The notes: generated from the letters alone by a model not told the origin. A stretch of 64,000 nt of DNA from Prochlorococcus sp. scB243_495D8 (GCA_000634195.1 JFLT01000186.1:124001-188000); one strand, 5' to 3'; numbered from the stretch's first letter, positions 46,246-58,264 are shown. A program made the numbers and translations.

Positions 46246-47532
46246 ATGAAGATTATAAATAATAAAAAGGAGGCTATTAAAGAATTAAAAAGGATTTCTA
46301 CTCGAACTAATTCAGATAACAATAATAAGATAAATACAATAGTTGAAGAAATTCTTCAAGAGGTGAGGATTTCTGGAGATATAGCGGTAGAAAAATATAC
46401 AAAAAAATTTGATGGTTTCGACCCGGACCCTATGCAAGTGAGTGCGGATCAAATAAAAAATGCATGGGATGAAATTGATAACAATTTGAAGCACTCACTT
46501 GTGGTAGCTCATAAAAGAATTCAAAAATTCCATGAAAAAGAAATTCCCCAATCTTTTACTATAAAAGGTGAATATGGTGATACTGTCCAAAGAAGATGGA
46601 AACCAGTTAAAAATGCAGGTATTTATATTCCTGGTGGTAGAGCTGCTTATCCAAGTACAGTATTAATGAATGCTATACCTGCAAAAGTAGCAGGAGTAGA
46701 AGAAATTATAATGGTATCTCCTGGGAATAAAGAAGGGGAAATAAACAAGACTGTTTTAGCTGCAGCTCACTTATCAGGGATCAATAAAGTATTTAGAATT
46801 GGAGGAGCTCAAGCAATTGGTGCGTTAGCATTTGGCACAAATCAAATCAATAAAGTTGATGTTATTTCAGGTCCAGGGAATATATATGTTACAACTGCGA
46901 AAAAACTCATTTATGGCTTTACAGGGATTGATTCTTTAGCTGGTCCAAGTGAAATATTAATCATTGCAGATGAAACAGCTCAAAGCACTCATATAGCATC
47001 TGATCTACTAGCGCAAGCAGAACATGATCCTTTAGCTTCATCAATACTTCTAACTACATCAAAGAGCCAAGCAAAAGAGGTTTTAGAAGAAGTTAACAAA
47101 AAAATAAATGATCATCCAAGAAAAGAAATTTGCATGCAATCAATAAAAAATTGGGGTTTAATTGTTATTTGCGAGAATTACGAATCATGTGTTGAACTAA
47201 GTAATAACTTTGCGCCTGAACACCTAGAAATTCTCACTGTAGATTCAAAAAAAATTCTTGCAGGTATAGATAATGCAGGAGCAATATTTTTAGGAAAATG
47301 GACCCCAGAAGCTGTTGGAGATTATCTTGCTGGACCAAATCATACTTTACCCACGTCAGGAAATTCTAGATTTAGCGGATCTTTGGGAGTTGAAACTTTT
47401 ATGAAAAATACTTCAATAATAGAATTTAATGAAGAAAGTTTAAAAGTTAATAGCATTGATATTATTAATCTCGCTAAAAGTGAGGGCTTACATAGCCACG
47501 CTGACTCTGTAGAAATAAGATTTGAAGATTAA
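46246..47532 (+). CDS. hisD: histidinol dehydrogenase
   Basis: Last two steps of histidine synthesis (histidinol to histidine, two NAD+). I place the start at ATG 46246 ([17 protein letters not shown]), giving 428 residues; a TTG at 46210 would add a hydrophobic 12-residue extension not typical of the family. The signature around [19 protein letters not shown] and the zinc/substrate residues in [12 protein letters not shown] and FAPEHLEI are present. The stop shares TTAA (47529-47532) with convergent rpiA. Confidence 0.95.
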   Translation: MKIINNKKEAIKELKRISTRTNSDNNNKINTIVEEILQEVRISGDIAVEKYTKKFDGFDPDPMQVSADQIKNAWDEIDNNLKHSLVVAHKRIQKFHEKEIPQSFTIKGEYGDTVQRRWKPVKNAGIYIPGGRAAYPSTVLMNAIPAKVAGVEEIIMVSPGNKEGEINKTVLAAAHLSGINKVFRIGGAQAIGALAFGTNQINKVDVISGPGNIYVTTAKKLIYGFTGIDSLAGPSEILIIADETAQSTHIASDLLAQAEHDPLASSILLTTSKSQAKEVLEEVNKKINDHPRKEICMQSIKNWGLIVICENYESCVELSNNFAPEHLEILTVDSKKILAGIDNAGAIFLGKWTPEAVGDYLAGPNHTLPTSGNSRFSGSLGVETFMKNTSIIEFNEESLKVNSIDIINLAKSEGLHSHADSVEIRFED

Positions 47533-48242
47533 TTAGCTCTTGAGGGCGAGTAAACTACTGGATTGTTGTTTTCAATTTTACCAACTAATACTTTGTCCGT
47601 CAGATCAACGAATAATCCATTTTCTAACACTCCTGGAATATTATTAATCTTCATCTCAATGTCTTTTGGATTCTTAATACCATCATTAAATAATATATCT
47701 AGAATGAGATTGCCTTGGTCAGTAACAACTGGGCCAGCTTTTTTAGTTGCCATTCTTAAAGAAGAACTACCATTCATTTCTGAAATAACTTCCTTAACTT
47801 GCTTCCAAGCATTTGGAAGAACTTCTACAGGTAAAGGAAAAGATTGATTTAGATTTTGTACAAGTTTAGTTTCATCAACAACAATCAACAATTGATTAGC
47901 TTTAGATGCCACTAACTTTTCTCTAACATGGCATGCACCTCCTCCTTTTATTAATTGAAAGCCCGGATCAACTTCATCTGCTCCATCAATAGCTAAATCA
48001 ATTTGAGATACAGAAGCTAAATCAATAAGCGGGATATTCAGTTCAAGCGCTAAAACTTCTGATTGAAAAGAAGTTGCAACACCTTTTATGTTTTGGAGTT
48101 TTCCAGAACGTATTTCATCTGCAAGGCTTTTTATCATTAACGCAGCTGTAGATCCAGACCCTAATCCGAGAATCATGTCACTTTTTACTTCCCTTATTGC
48201 TGCATCAGCAACTACTTGTTTCATTTGAGTTTGTGAATCCAA
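47529..48242 (-). CDS. rpiA: ribose-5-phosphate isomerase A
   Basis: Interconverts ribose-5-phosphate and ribulose-5-phosphate in the Calvin-Benson and pentose phosphate pathways. The 237 residues contain the phosphate-binding [12 protein letters not shown] (about 26-37), the catalytic region [11 protein letters not shown] (82-92) and the lysine/glutamate segment [13 protein letters not shown]. The start [16 protein letters not shown] is usual. It overlaps hisD at the stop codons. Confidence 0.96.
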   Translation of the reverse strand: MDSQTQMKQVVADAAIREVKSDMILGLGSGSTAALMIKSLADEIRSGKLQNIKGVATSFQSEVLALELNIPLIDLASVSQIDLAIDGADEVDPGFQLIKGGGACHVREKLVASKANQLLIVVDETKLVQNLNQSFPLPVEVLPNAWKQVKEVISEMNGSSSLRMATKKAGPVVTDQGNLILDILFNDGIKNPKDIEMKINNIPGVLENGLFVDLTDKVLVGKIENNNPVVYSPSRAN

Positions 48243-48289
48243 AATCTTTTTCTCTAATGGTTATAGATTATTAAATTTCAATGGGTGAT

Positions 48290-49420
<1,131 letters not shown>

Positions 49421-49578
49421 TTAATAAGTAAGTTTTTAAGTCTATTTGATAAATTTAATTGAAGAAAAAGATTATTGTTGTTTTTTTGTTTACATCCATA
49501 AAATGCAAATTTTAAATTTTCTGTAGAAAAAACTTATTAATGTGTGAAAATAAATTTAAAATAGACTTATGTAAAAAT

Positions 49579-50046
49579 ATGGATAAAGCAAACGAAATTA
49601 AACTAAAAGCTTTATTAGAAAAAGTAGCTAATGAAAATGATTTAGAAATCTACACTTTAAATATACAAACTAGTCAAAATCCAATTGTAATTAAAATAAC
49701 TATACAAAAAACTAATGGGGATGACATTTCCTTAGATGATTGTGCTCTATTTAATACCCCAGCATCAGACGAAATAGAAAAATCAAATCTTTTAAATTGT
49801 TCATATGTGTTAGAAATTAGTAGTCAAGGGGTCAGTGATGAATTAACCTCAGATAGAGACTTCAAAACTTTTAAGGGTTTTCCAGTTAATGTTGAGTTAA
49901 ACCAAAAGAATTCAAAAATAAAATTCCTGAATGGTTTACTTTATGAAAAGTCTAATGATTATTTAGCCATTAACATAAAAGGTAGGATAAAGAAAATCCC
50001 TTTCAATGAAGTATTAAAAATTAGTCTTTGTACCTTAAAAGATTAA
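49579..50046 (+). CDS. rimP: ribosome maturation factor RimP
   Basis: Assists 30S assembly. I choose ATG 49579 ([16 protein letters not shown]), giving 155 residues, the usual size; an in-frame ATG at 49540 adds 13 residues with two cysteines and is less typical. The two RimP domains are seen: an N-terminal alpha/beta part with the [15 protein letters not shown] motif (about residues 88-102), and an SH3-like C-terminal part ending [12 protein letters not shown]. It is first in the rimP-nusA-ylxR-infB cluster. Confidence 0.92.
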   Translation: MDKANEIKLKALLEKVANENDLEIYTLNIQTSQNPIVIKITIQKTNGDDISLDDCALFNTPASDEIEKSNLLNCSYVLEISSQGVSDELTSDRDFKTFKGFPVNVELNQKNSKIKFLNGLLYEKSNDYLAINIKGRIKKIPFNEVLKISLCTLKD

Positions 50047-50082
50047 TTATTTTTCAACCATTATTCAATTTCCCCATCATAG

Positions 50083-51486
50083 ATGGCATTAGTTATTCTC
50101 CCAGGTTTAAACAATCTTATTGAAGACATTAGTGAGGAAAAAAAGTTACCTCCTAATATCGTTGAAGCAGCGTTGCGCGAAGCTTTGTTAAAGGGATACG
50201 AAAAATATAGAAGAACTTTTTACATTGGAGTTAACGAAGATCCATTTGATGAAGAATACTTCAGTAATTTTGATGTTGGACTAGATTTAGATGAAGAAGG
50301 TTATAGGATCTTATCAAGTAAAATAATAGTTGAAGAAGTTGAAAGCGAAGATCACCAAATATCTTTAGTAGAAGTTAAACAAGTAGCTGATGATGCTCAA
50401 ATTGGTGACACGGTTGTTTTAGACGTTACCCCAGAAAAAGAGGATTTTGGACGAATGGCTGCTTCAACAACAAAGCAAGTTTTAGCCCAAAAATTAAGAG
50501 ATCAACAAAGAAAAATGATCCAAGAAGAATTTGCAGATTTGGAAGATCCTGTTTTAACTGCAAGAGTTATAAGATTTGAAAGACAATCAGTAATAATGGG
50601 AGTAAGTTCAGGTATTGGTAGACCTGAAGTAGAGGCCGAACTTCCTAAAAGAGATCAATTACCAAATGATAATTATAGAGCCAATGCAACTTTCAAAGTA
50701 TTCTTGAAAGAAGTTAGCGAAATAGCCAGAAAAGGACCACAACTTTTTGTAAGCAGAGCAAATGCTGGATTAGTTGTTTATTTATTTGAAAATGAAGTAC
50801 CAGAAATTCAAGAAGCCACAGTAAAAATTGTTGCCGTTTCAAGAGAAGCGAATCCACCTTCAAGAGCTGTAGGGCCAAGAACAAAAGTAGCTGTTGACAG
50901 TATCGAACAAGAAGTTGACGCAGTAGGTGCTTGTATTGGAGCGAGAGGGGCAAGAATCCAACAAGTAGTCAATGAATTAAGAGGTGAAAAAATTGATGTT
51001 ATTAAATGGTCATCTGACCCAATACAGTATATTTTAAACTCTTTAAGTCCAGCGAAGGTCGATCTTGTGAGACTTGTTGACCCAGTGGGTCAACACGCGC
51101 ATGTTCTAGTTCCTCCCGATCAATTAAGTCTCGCAATAGGTAGAGAAGGACAAAATGTAAGACTTGCAGCAAGATTAACTGGTTGGAAGATAGATGTTAA
51201 AAACTCACATGAATACGATCAGGAAGCAGAAGATGCGGCAGTCTCTGAATTAATTATTCAAAGGGAAGCCGAAGAGAATCTCCAGCGAGAAGCTGAGCTT
51301 AGATTAGAAGCAGAACAAGCTGAGCGTGCTGCGGAAGATGCAAGATTAAGAGAGCTTTATCCTCTTCCTGAAGATGATGATGAATATGGACAAGAATTAT
51401 ATGAAGAAGAGAACTTCTCAGATAGTGATCAATTAGAGACAGTTCAAGATGGTGCGATATCCGAAAAAGAGGAGAGAAAACGGTGA
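50083..51486 (+). CDS. nusA: transcription termination/antitermination factor NusA
   Basis: The 467-residue protein has an N-terminal RNA-polymerase-binding domain (about 1-130), an S1 domain (about 135-205) and two KH domains (about 225-365) with [44 protein letters not shown] and [19 protein letters not shown]. The C-terminal tail is very acidic and Gln/Glu-rich (about 370-467), without the helix-hairpin repeats of E. coli NusA. Its stop overlaps the GTG of ylxR (GTGA). Confidence 0.96.
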   Translation: MALVILPGLNNLIEDISEEKKLPPNIVEAALREALLKGYEKYRRTFYIGVNEDPFDEEYFSNFDVGLDLDEEGYRILSSKIIVEEVESEDHQISLVEVKQVADDAQIGDTVVLDVTPEKEDFGRMAASTTKQVLAQKLRDQQRKMIQEEFADLEDPVLTARVIRFERQSVIMGVSSGIGRPEVEAELPKRDQLPNDNYRANATFKVFLKEVSEIARKGPQLFVSRANAGLVVYLFENEVPEIQEATVKIVAVSREANPPSRAVGPRTKVAVDSIEQEVDAVGACIGARGARIQQVVNELRGEKIDVIKWSSDPIQYILNSLSPAKVDLVRLVDPVGQHAHVLVPPDQLSLAIGREGQNVRLAARLTGWKIDVKNSHEYDQEAEDAAVSELIIQREAEENLQREAELRLEAEQAERAAEDARLRELYPLPEDDDEYGQELYEEENFSDSDQLETVQDGAISEKEERKR

Positions 51487-51764
51487 CACGAAAAGCCCCT
51501 GTTTTGCGTTTATGCATTTCATGTAGAAAAACATATGACAGGAAACATCTTATAAAGATTACTAAAGATCATAAGCAAGGTATTATGTTTCAAAAGGGTA
51601 TGGGGCGATCAGCGTACATTTGCAAGTCAAAAAAATGTTACACAGACTCCAAGATAAAAAAAAAGCTTCAAAAAGCTTTAAAAACATCTCTAGAGCCTTA
51701 TTTTATTGATATTTTTGAAAAAGAAATTACAAGCTACAATGACTATCCCAATAAGGGAATATAA
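51483..51764 (+). CDS. ylxR: YlxR (DUF448) family RNA-binding protein
   Basis: Small basic protein of 93 residues between nusA and infB, the classic YlxR position. The conserved RLCISCRKTYDRKHLIKI and GMGRSAYICKSKKC segments are present, with paired cysteines at about 11/14 and a later Cys pair. It starts at GTG 51483, inside the nusA stop. The proposed role is RNA binding linked to transcription-translation; YlxR of Bacillus modulates RNase P in published work. Confidence 0.88.
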   Translation: MTRKAPVLRLCISCRKTYDRKHLIKITKDHKQGIMFQKGMGRSAYICKSKKCYTDSKIKKKLQKALKTSLEPYFIDIFEKEITSYNDYPNKGI

Positions 51765-51812
51765 TTAAATTAAATACTCTTTAATTTCCAAGAAGAGTTC
51801 AAATCAGATTAA

Positions 51813-54800
51813 ATGACTATCAGCGATAAAATCAGAATTTATGAACTTTCCAGAGACTTAAATCTGGACAATAAAGATATATTGGATGCCGCTCAAAAAC
51901 TTTCAATTTCGGTAAAAAGCCATAGCAGTTCAATTAGTGCAGAGGAAGCAAAAAAAATAAAAAATCTTATTAATAAAAAAAATTCAGATAAAAAAATTCT
52001 CTCTATTAAAAAACCTTTAATTCAAAAAGATAATTTTAAACAACACAATGAAACTAAATCTTCTGTTATCTCTTCTATGAAAGGGAAAACTCTTAAAGAT
52101 AATTCAAATAAAAAGCCATTATTGATGAAACCTCTTAATAAACCTGAGAGTCAAAAAATAATTTCAAATAAACCTATTAATCTAAATAAACCCACAATTA
52201 CCAACTCTTCACAATCTCAAGAAAATCTTACAAATCAAAATACAAATATTCAAACTTCACAAAATCTCAAACATGATAAAAAGAATTTCCGAAATAACAC
52301 AACCCCACCTATAAAAAGCCCATCTAAACCTCCTATTCAACTAATCGCTAAGCCTAAAAATATAAATAATAATGTTGAATCTAAGGAATCTGCCATGAAC
52401 ATCTCCATGGCGGGGGGGGAAAGACAAATATTAAACAAAACCGACCAAAATTCGAACAAATCTAAAACCAAAAATATTAATAACAGAATCTCCCCTCCTG
52501 AGCTCGTAGGAGCCCCGATAAGAAGAGACAGAACCAATCAGCAAAATAATAAGCAAAACATTTCTTTTAAACAAACTCTCCCCAACAAATCTGGTACTTC
52601 TAATAGACCTGGTATGCCAAATAGGCCTGGGGTAAGAAACAAACCATCAGATCAAGGCAGACCTGGATCTTTCAATAGACAAGGAAATATAAGTAGATCT
52701 GGTGCCCCCAACAGACCTGGCATGCCCAATAGGCCTGGGTTAAGAAACAAACCATCAGATCAAGGCAGACCTGGATCTTTCAATAGACAAGGAAATATAA
52801 GTAGATCTGGTGCCCCCAACAGACCTGGCATGCCCAATAGGCCTGGGTCTAAATTCAATAGTCAAAAGACACCTGGAATTAGAAAGCCAGTATCACCTAA
52901 TGAACTCTTACAACTTCAAAAAACTAACAAATCTGATAGTGACAAAAAAATAGTAAAGAATAACGAAAAACAAAATATTGATACAACGAAACAGAAGGCC
53001 AAAGCTCCAAATAATCGTCCACATACTGCACCTAATTCAAAAAAACCACCCCATAGAACATTTTCAAATAATTCTAAAAAACCTGGAAAGTCAGACTGGG
53101 ACGATAGCGCAAAACTTGAAGCATTAAGAAGCAAAAATCCCCAAAAACAAAGACAGAAAGTTCATATTATTGGTGAGAATGATGATTCATTAACATCTGA
53201 AACTAGTGGATATTCAGGAGAAAAAATTTCAATCTTATCAGCTAGTTTGGCGCGTCCAAAGAAAGAAAAGTCTGATGAATCCAAATCTCAAAAAACTATT
53301 AAACAATTCAAAAAGAAGAAAAAAGAGACTACTAGGCAAAGACAGAAAAGAAGAGCTATGGAGTTAAAGGCTGCCAAAGAAGCTAAACAAGTAAGACCAG
53401 AAATGATAATCGTGCCCGAAGATAATTTAACAGTCCAAGAATTAGCGGATAAATTAAGTGTTGAAAGTTCTGAAATAATCAAATCTCTATTTTTTAAAGG
53501 AATAACTGCAACTGTTACTCAATCACTCGACTTAGCGACTATTGAGACAGTAGCAGAAGAATTTGGGGTGCCGGTTTTGCAAGATGATGTTCAAGAAGCT
53601 GCTGAGAAAACAGTTGATATGATTGAATCCGAAGATATTGATAACCTTATAAGAAGACCACCTGTTATTACAGTGATGGGTCATGTAGATCATGGCAAAA
53701 CAAGTCTTCTAGATTCCATCAGAGAATCAAGAGTAGCTTCGGGGGAAGCAGGGGGCATCACTCAACACATAGGAGCTTACCAAGTTGAATTTGAACATGA
53801 ATCTCAAAAGAAAAAATTAACTTTTCTTGATACCCCAGGTCATGAAGCCTTTACTGCAATGAGAGCAAGGGGTACAAAGGTTACAGATGTAGCTGTTCTT
53901 GTAGTTGCTGCAGATGATGGTTGCAGACCTCAAACACTTGAAGCTATTAGTCATGCAAGAGCTGCAAAAGTACCAATTGTTGTTGCAATTAATAAAATTG
54001 ACAAAGAAGGGGCATCTCCAGACAGAGTAAAGCAGGAACTATCAGAAAAAGATTTAATTGCTGAAGATTGGGGAGGAGACACAGTAATGGTTCCAGTAAG
54101 TGCTATCAAAAAACAAAACATTGATAAATTACTCGAAATGATTTTATTAGTTTCAGAAGTAGAAGATCTACAAGCTAACCCTGATAGATTTGCAAAAGGT
54201 ACTGTTATTGAAGCACACCTAGACAAAGCGAAAGGACCTGTGGCTACTTTGTTAGTACAAAATGGAACCTTAAAATCTGGAGATGTTTTAGCTGCGGGTT
54301 CAGTCCTTGGAAAAATTAGGGCAATGGTTGATGAACATGGTAATAGAATCAGAGAGGCAGGGCCATCATTCCCAGTAGAAGCGTTAGGATTCAGTGAAGT
54401 GCCGACTGCAGGAGATGAATTCGAAGTCTACCCTGATGAGAAAACTGCTCGAGTCATTGTCGGAGAAAGGGCAACAGATGCTAGAGCCACAAAATTAGCT
54501 CAACAAATGGCCTCCAGAAGAGTTAGCTTATCATCCTTATCAACTCAAGCAAATGATGGAGAACTAAAGGAGTTAAACTTAATTCTCAAGGCTGATGTTC
54601 AAGGTAGTGTTGAAGCTATATTAGGATCACTAGAGCAATTGCCAAAAAATGAAGTTCAAGTCAGGGTGCTACTTTCTGCTCCTGGAGAAATAACTGAGAC
54701 AGATATAGATCTAGCTGCTGCCTCTGGGTCAGTAATCATTGGATTTAACACCTCATTGGCTTCTGGCGCGAAGAGAGCGGCAGATGCTAATGACGTTGAC

Positions 54801-55181
54801 ATAAGAGAATATGAAGTAATATATAAACTCTTAGAAGATATTCAGTTGGCCATGGAAGGGCTACTTGAACCCGATCTTGTCGAAGAACCATTAGGGCAAG
54901 CTGAAGTTAGAGCAACTTTCGCAGTCGGTAAAGGAGCTATTGCAGGCTGTTATATACAAACTGGCAAATTACAAAGGAATTGTTCTCTGAGAGTCATAAG
55001 ATCAGAGAAAGTAATATTTGAGGGTAATTTAGACTCTCTAAAAAGAGCTAAAGATGATGTAAAAGAAGTAAATACAGGATTTGAATGTGGAGTTGGCTGC
55101 GATAAATTTTCTTCATGGATTGAAGGAGATTTAATCGAAGCATTCAAATTTGTCACCAAAAAGAGGACCTTATCACAATAA
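51813..55181 (+). CDS. infB: translation initiation factor IF-2
   Basis: The 1122-residue GTPase delivers fMet-tRNA to the 30S subunit. An IF2-N domain covers about 5-55. A long disordered linker (about 56-540), rich in Asn, Lys, Pro, Arg, Gly and Ser, contains a perfect tandem repeat. A second IF2-N module is near 545-590, and the G domain has GHVDHGKT at 623-630, FLDTPGHEA and NKID. Two beta-barrel domains and the IF2 C-terminal fMet-binding domain complete it. It begins 48 bases after ylxR. The stop is 16 bases from convergent DUF3493. Confidence 0.97.
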   Translation: MTISDKIRIYELSRDLNLDNKDILDAAQKLSISVKSHSSSISAEEAKKIKNLINKKNSDKKILSIKKPLIQKDNFKQHNETKSSVISSMKGKTLKDNSNKKPLLMKPLNKPESQKIISNKPINLNKPTITNSSQSQENLTNQNTNIQTSQNLKHDKKNFRNNTTPPIKSPSKPPIQLIAKPKNINNNVESKESAMNISMAGGERQILNKTDQNSNKSKTKNINNRISPPELVGAPIRRDRTNQQNNKQNISFKQTLPNKSGTSNRPGMPNRPGVRNKPSDQGRPGSFNRQGNISRSGAPNRPGMPNRPGLRNKPSDQGRPGSFNRQGNISRSGAPNRPGMPNRPGSKFNSQKTPGIRKPVSPNELLQLQKTNKSDSDKKIVKNNEKQNIDTTKQKAKAPNNRPHTAPNSKKPPHRTFSNNSKKPGKSDWDDSAKLEALRSKNPQKQRQKVHIIGENDDSLTSETSGYSGEKISILSASLARPKKEKSDESKSQKTIKQFKKKKKETTRQRQKRRAMELKAAKEAKQVRPEMIIVPEDNLTVQELADKLSVESSEIIKSLFFKGITATVTQSLDLATIETVAEEFGVPVLQDDVQEAAEKTVDMIESEDIDNLIRRPPVITVMGHVDHGKTSLLDSIRESRVASGEAGGITQHIGAYQVEFEHESQKKKLTFLDTPGHEAFTAMRARGTKVTDVAVLVVAADDGCRPQTLEAISHARAAKVPIVVAINKIDKEGASPDRVKQELSEKDLIAEDWGGDTVMVPVSAIKKQNIDKLLEMILLVSEVEDLQANPDRFAKGTVIEAHLDKAKGPVATLLVQNGTLKSGDVLAAGSVLGKIRAMVDEHGNRIREAGPSFPVEALGFSEVPTAGDEFEVYPDEKTARVIVGERATDARATKLAQQMASRRVSLSSLSTQANDGELKELNLILKADVQGSVEAILGSLEQLPKNEVQVRVLLSAPGEITETDIDLAAASGSVIIGFNTSLASGAKRAADANDVDIREYEVIYKLLEDIQLAMEGLLEPDLVEEPLGQAEVRATFAVGKGAIAGCYIQTGKLQRNCSLRVIRSEKVIFEGNLDSLKRAKDDVKEVNTGFECGVGCDKFSSWIEGDLIEAFKFVTKKRTLSQ
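52412..52419 (+). repeat. G8 homopolymer tract inside infB
   Basis: Eight consecutive G residues encode part of MAGGERQ in the IF-2 linker. Such a tract is rare in this AT-rich sequence and is a potential slippage site. The frame is intact in this sequence. Confidence 0.8.
52632..52847 (+). repeat. two-copy 108-bp tandem repeat in infB
   Basis: Two adjacent 108-bp units (52632-52739 and 52740-52847) differ only at their first base (GTA versus TTA). Each encodes 36 residues of the disordered linker, beginning [15 protein letters not shown] and ending [14 protein letters not shown] shorter, diverged piece ([13 protein letters not shown]) precedes the first unit. The reading frame is kept because 108 is divisible by three. 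Confidence 0.95.
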
Positions 55182-55197
55182 TTAAACACATAGCTTA

Positions 55198-55446
55198 TTA
55201 ATCTTTATTTCTGTCAAAGATTAATAAAGTAGGAAATATTGCACAAGCACCCAATTGTATGAGGAGGTTATTTTGCTGTAATTCACTTCCGCTTGCAATT
55301 CTGGAAAGCATTATTAGAAGTCCCAAAAATGCAGAACCACTAAAAGCTATCCACAATATTCTTCTCAATCCTTTGAAGGGAGCTTGGGATTCCTTTAATA
55401 ATTTCTTTTTCAATTCAGGATCTATTTTTGACATAAATTCTTTCAA
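55198..55446 (-). CDS. DUF3493 family membrane protein
   Basis: The 82-residue protein resembles cyanobacterial DUF3493. A charged N terminus (SKIDPELKKKLLKESQAPFKGLRR) precedes two hydrophobic helices at about 30-50 and 60-76, and the sequence ends DRNKD. The alternative ATG 55434 (MSKIDPEL) is the more common family start and would remove four residues. It is convergent with infB. The 42 bases between its start and tRNA-Thr hold nothing else. Function is unknown. Confidence 0.75.
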   Translation of the reverse strand: MKEFMSKIDPELKKKLLKESQAPFKGLRRILWIAFSGSAFLGLLIMLSRIASGSELQQNNLLIQLGACAIFPTLLIFDRNKD

Positions 55447-55488
55447 TTATTAAATTAAGTCTATATGAAAAATTCAATATTTAATTTG

Positions 55489-55560
55489 GCCGGTATAGCT
55501 CAGCGGTAGAGCAACTGTCTCGTAAACAGTAGGTCATTGGTTCAATTCCAATTATCGGCA
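55489..55560 (+). tRNA. tRNA-Thr (anticodon CGT)
   Basis: A 72-base cloverleaf. The acceptor GCCGGTA pairs with TATCGGC (one G-T pair), the D arm is GCTC/GAGC, and the anticodon stem ACTGT/ACAGT has loop CTCGTAA giving CGT at positions 34-36. The T arm is ATTGG/CCAAT with loop TTCAATT, and the discriminator base is A. The CCA end is not encoded. It reads ACG codons. It lies 17 bases upstream of a glycosyltransferase gene. Confidence 0.93.
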
Positions 55561-55577
55561 CATTCAAACGAATTGAA

Positions 55578-57131
55578 ATGTTTAATAAAATTTTAAAACT
55601 TAGATATTTATTAAAATTATTTTTTTTTATTCCTCTTATATTTTATTTTGGCAAAAGAAGTTATATAGCGTTTGATGAAGGTTTTTATGCACTACAAGCT
55701 AGATGGATATTAGAAAAAGGTAACTGGACAATTCCATTTTGGTGGGATGAATATGTTTTAGATAGAACAATAGGATTACAGTTTTTAATAGCAAAGTCAC
55801 AAGACTTATTTGGAAGAAATATTTTTTTTGCATATCTCCCAACAACAGTCGCATCAATATTAATGCTATTTACAACTTATAAATTACATGAAGAATTATT
55901 TAATAAAAAATATGCAATTATATCTCCACTAATCCTTGCTACTACATATATTTGGTTTGACTACTCACACTTAGCCACTCAAGATATTATTTATTCATGT
56001 TTAGTAACTGTTGGAGTATTAGCTTTAGTAAAAATAAAAAGTAAAAATAACAAATTCTATATTTTACTTTTTGGAATTTGGATTGGTTTAGCTTTTATGA
56101 TGAAAACTTTTTTAGTTTTTGTACCGTTATTATCGCTAATACCATATATTTTTTTAAAAAAAAATTTTTTATTCACAAAATTCTTTTGGTTAGGACTACT
56201 AATTGGATTTATTCCTTTTTTATTCTGGACGTTTTCCATCAACCCTTATTTAGACAAAAATATTATTTTTTACTTAGTTGAAAAATTTAACTTTTTATCA
56301 AGTAAGAATACTTTTACAAATCCTTTTTATTATTATTTCTGGAATATACCGGTAACATTTCTACCATGGAGTTTTTTCGCAATTATTGGCACAACTTACA
56401 ATATCTTTAAAAGTAAAGAGAATAGATATATACTTGCTTTCTTTCCACTTATTTTAGTAGCGATCCTTAGCATTTTCTCTACAAAAACACCATACTATAG
56501 TCTACAAATCTCGTCTATTCTTTCATTAAATACTTATATAGGAATAAAGTATTTATTCAATTCTTATAAATACAGTCGATTTTTTATATTTATAACTTCA
56601 AAAATCATTCCATTATTTATATTTGCTCTAACTTTCACATATTATTTTTTCTTTAAAGATTCAATCAACTTTAATACAAAGGAGAATACATTTATAATTC
56701 TTGGATTATTATCTTTCAGCTTATCTTGGTCATTAATAAAACATAAAAATTCGTTCAAAGAACTATTGATAACTCTCATAATTGGGCCTTACCTATTCAC
56801 TTCATTTATTTTGCAATCAGGTTTATTCACTGATAGATCTAGAGAACTAAGAGAGAAAATGGAATATGTTTCTTCCCTCGATTTAGTAAAAAATCAAACA
56901 ATCATGGTAGACAAAAAAGGAATCAAGAACTCTCAATCGCAATCAAAAATCATAAGGATTTCTTTGTCAACTCCTAAATTAGGTAGGGGATTAGAAAGTA
57001 TTAATCAGTTAAAAAAATCTGAATTAGCATGGACAACTGACCTTAAAACAATTAAAGATAATTATGATTCTTACGAACTGATATATGAAAATGATGTCTT
57101 AAATCCATGGAAATTAATATTAAAAAAGTAA
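55578..57131 (+). CDS. ArnT/PMT-type (GT39-like) polytopic glycosyltransferase
   Basis: Integral membrane glycosyltransferase of 517 residues with about ten to eleven hydrophobic helices. The first lumenal loop carries the acidic pair of the family (AFDEGFYALQARW, about 31-43), expected to bind a divalent metal and a lipid-linked sugar donor. A soluble C-terminal domain of about 110 residues follows the last helix. The donor and acceptor are unknown. The gene is more AT-rich than its neighbours and follows a tRNA gene directly, a common position for gain of surface-glycan genes. It lies 41 bases before a GT2 gene. Confidence 0.8.
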   Translation: MFNKILKLRYLLKLFFFIPLIFYFGKRSYIAFDEGFYALQARWILEKGNWTIPFWWDEYVLDRTIGLQFLIAKSQDLFGRNIFFAYLPTTVASILMLFTTYKLHEELFNKKYAIISPLILATTYIWFDYSHLATQDIIYSCLVTVGVLALVKIKSKNNKFYILLFGIWIGLAFMMKTFLVFVPLLSLIPYIFLKKNFLFTKFFWLGLLIGFIPFLFWTFSINPYLDKNIIFYLVEKFNFLSSKNTFTNPFYYYFWNIPVTFLPWSFFAIIGTTYNIFKSKENRYILAFFPLILVAILSIFSTKTPYYSLQISSILSLNTYIGIKYLFNSYKYSRFFIFITSKIIPLFIFALTFTYYFFFKDSINFNTKENTFIILGLLSFSLSWSLIKHKNSFKELLITLIIGPYLFTSFILQSGLFTDRSRELREKMEYVSSLDLVKNQTIMVDKKGIKNSQSQSKIIRISLSTPKLGRGLESINQLKKSELAWTTDLKTIKDNYDSYELIYENDVLNPWKLILKK

Positions 57132-57172
57132 ATAATCCATATATAATAAGTTGTCTTTTGTAATCTTTAATA

Positions 57173-58264
57173 ATGAGATCTGTCAATAGTTGGAATTTAA
57201 CTAATAATAAACTTCATCAATTATTCAAAGACAATAACGAATTTATTTCAATTAAAGTCCGTGGTAATACTTGGGAGCCAATCACTAGATGGCTAAGATT
57301 AGATTCAAGAATTTTTAGAGAAACTACTAGCAAAGCAAGAATAACTTTATGCGATATCGAATCTCTTGCAGAAATTTATAACTACAGATCAATTAGATGG
57401 AAAGCAAAGAAACTAACTCCGATCCCCACTAAGGTAATTCCACAATCTATTAAAAACATTTTTCGGAAAATACCAATCATAAAACAACTCGCGTATGAAC
57501 TCGAAATAATTTTTTATAAATATAGTGAAAATATTTCTGAACATTTAATATCAATTGTCATTCCTGCAAGAAATGAAGCTGGTAATAAAGAACTTTTAAT
57601 TAATGCTTTAAATAAATTCAAAAAAATACCAAATAAATTAGAAATTATATTTGTTGAAGGTAATAGCAATGATAATACATATGAAATTCTGAAAGAATTA
57701 AAAGAAAATTTTTCAAATTTCTTCAAGATATCTCTTTTAAAACAAACTTCTAAAGGTAAGAAAAATGCAGTCGTTGAGGGGTTTAATATATCTTCAGGTG
57801 AGACCCTCGCCATAATTGATAGTGATTTTACTGTAGATATTGATGACAGTATTGCAGCAATTATGGAATCAACCAAAAATAAAAATATCTTAATTAATTG
57901 CGCCCGCACAACTTTTCCAATGGAAAAAGATGCGATGAGATGGGCGAATTATATAGGAAATAGACTCTTCGCAATTTTTCTATCAATTCTCATAAATAAG
58001 CCTGTATCAGATTCACTCTGTGGAACAAAAGTTTTTTCAAGAAAATTTTTTAAACTTATGAAACAAAACGGAAGTTGGGATTCCAAGTCTGACCCTTTTG
58101 GAGACTTTACTATAATATTTGAAGCTGCGAACAATAACATTAAAATACTAAATTATCCTGTTAGATATTACGCTAGAAAATCTGGAGCACCAAATATATC
58201 TAGATGGCTAGATGGGTTAAAACTTCTCAAAGTATGCTGGATTTATATGATTTCTGATATCTGA
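57173..58264 (+). CDS. GT2-family glycosyltransferase with degenerate N-terminal domain
   Basis: The 363-residue protein has a GT-A catalytic domain from about residue 123 (HLISIVIPARNEAGN): EIIFVEGNSNDNTYEIL, GKKNAVVEGF and the metal-binding DSDFTVDID (about 218-226). The first 122 residues (with TWEPITRW, ITLCDIESLAEIYNY and FRKIPIIKQLAYELE) resemble the C-terminal end of the methyltransferase domain that precedes GT2 in related proteins, but no SAM-binding glycine motif remains. One C-terminal hydrophobic stretch may touch the membrane. It probably shares a transcript with the upstream GT39-like gene. Confidence 0.8.
   Translation: MRSVNSWNLTNNKLHQLFKDNNEFISIKVRGNTWEPITRWLRLDSRIFRETTSKARITLCDIESLAEIYNYRSIRWKAKKLTPIPTKVIPQSIKNIFRKIPIIKQLAYELEIIFYKYSENISEHLISIVIPARNEAGNKELLINALNKFKKIPNKLEIIFVEGNSNDNTYEILKELKENFSNFFKISLLKQTSKGKKNAVVEGFNISSGETLAIIDSDFTVDIDDSIAAIMESTKNKNILINCARTTFPMEKDAMRWANYIGNRLFAIFLSILINKPVSDSLCGTKVFSRKFFKLMKQNGSWDSKSDPFGDFTIIFEAANNNIKILNYPVRYYARKSGAPNISRWLDGLKLLKVCWIYMISDI

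Noticed and set aside
49540-49578. Extended rimP start
   Set aside because: Adds a Cys-containing leader unlike the family; ATG 49579 gives the normal 155-residue protein.
52600-52860. CRISPR-like appearance of repeated RPG-coding units
   Set aside because: The units are directly adjacent 108-bp copies in frame within infB, without short repeats separated by unique spacers.
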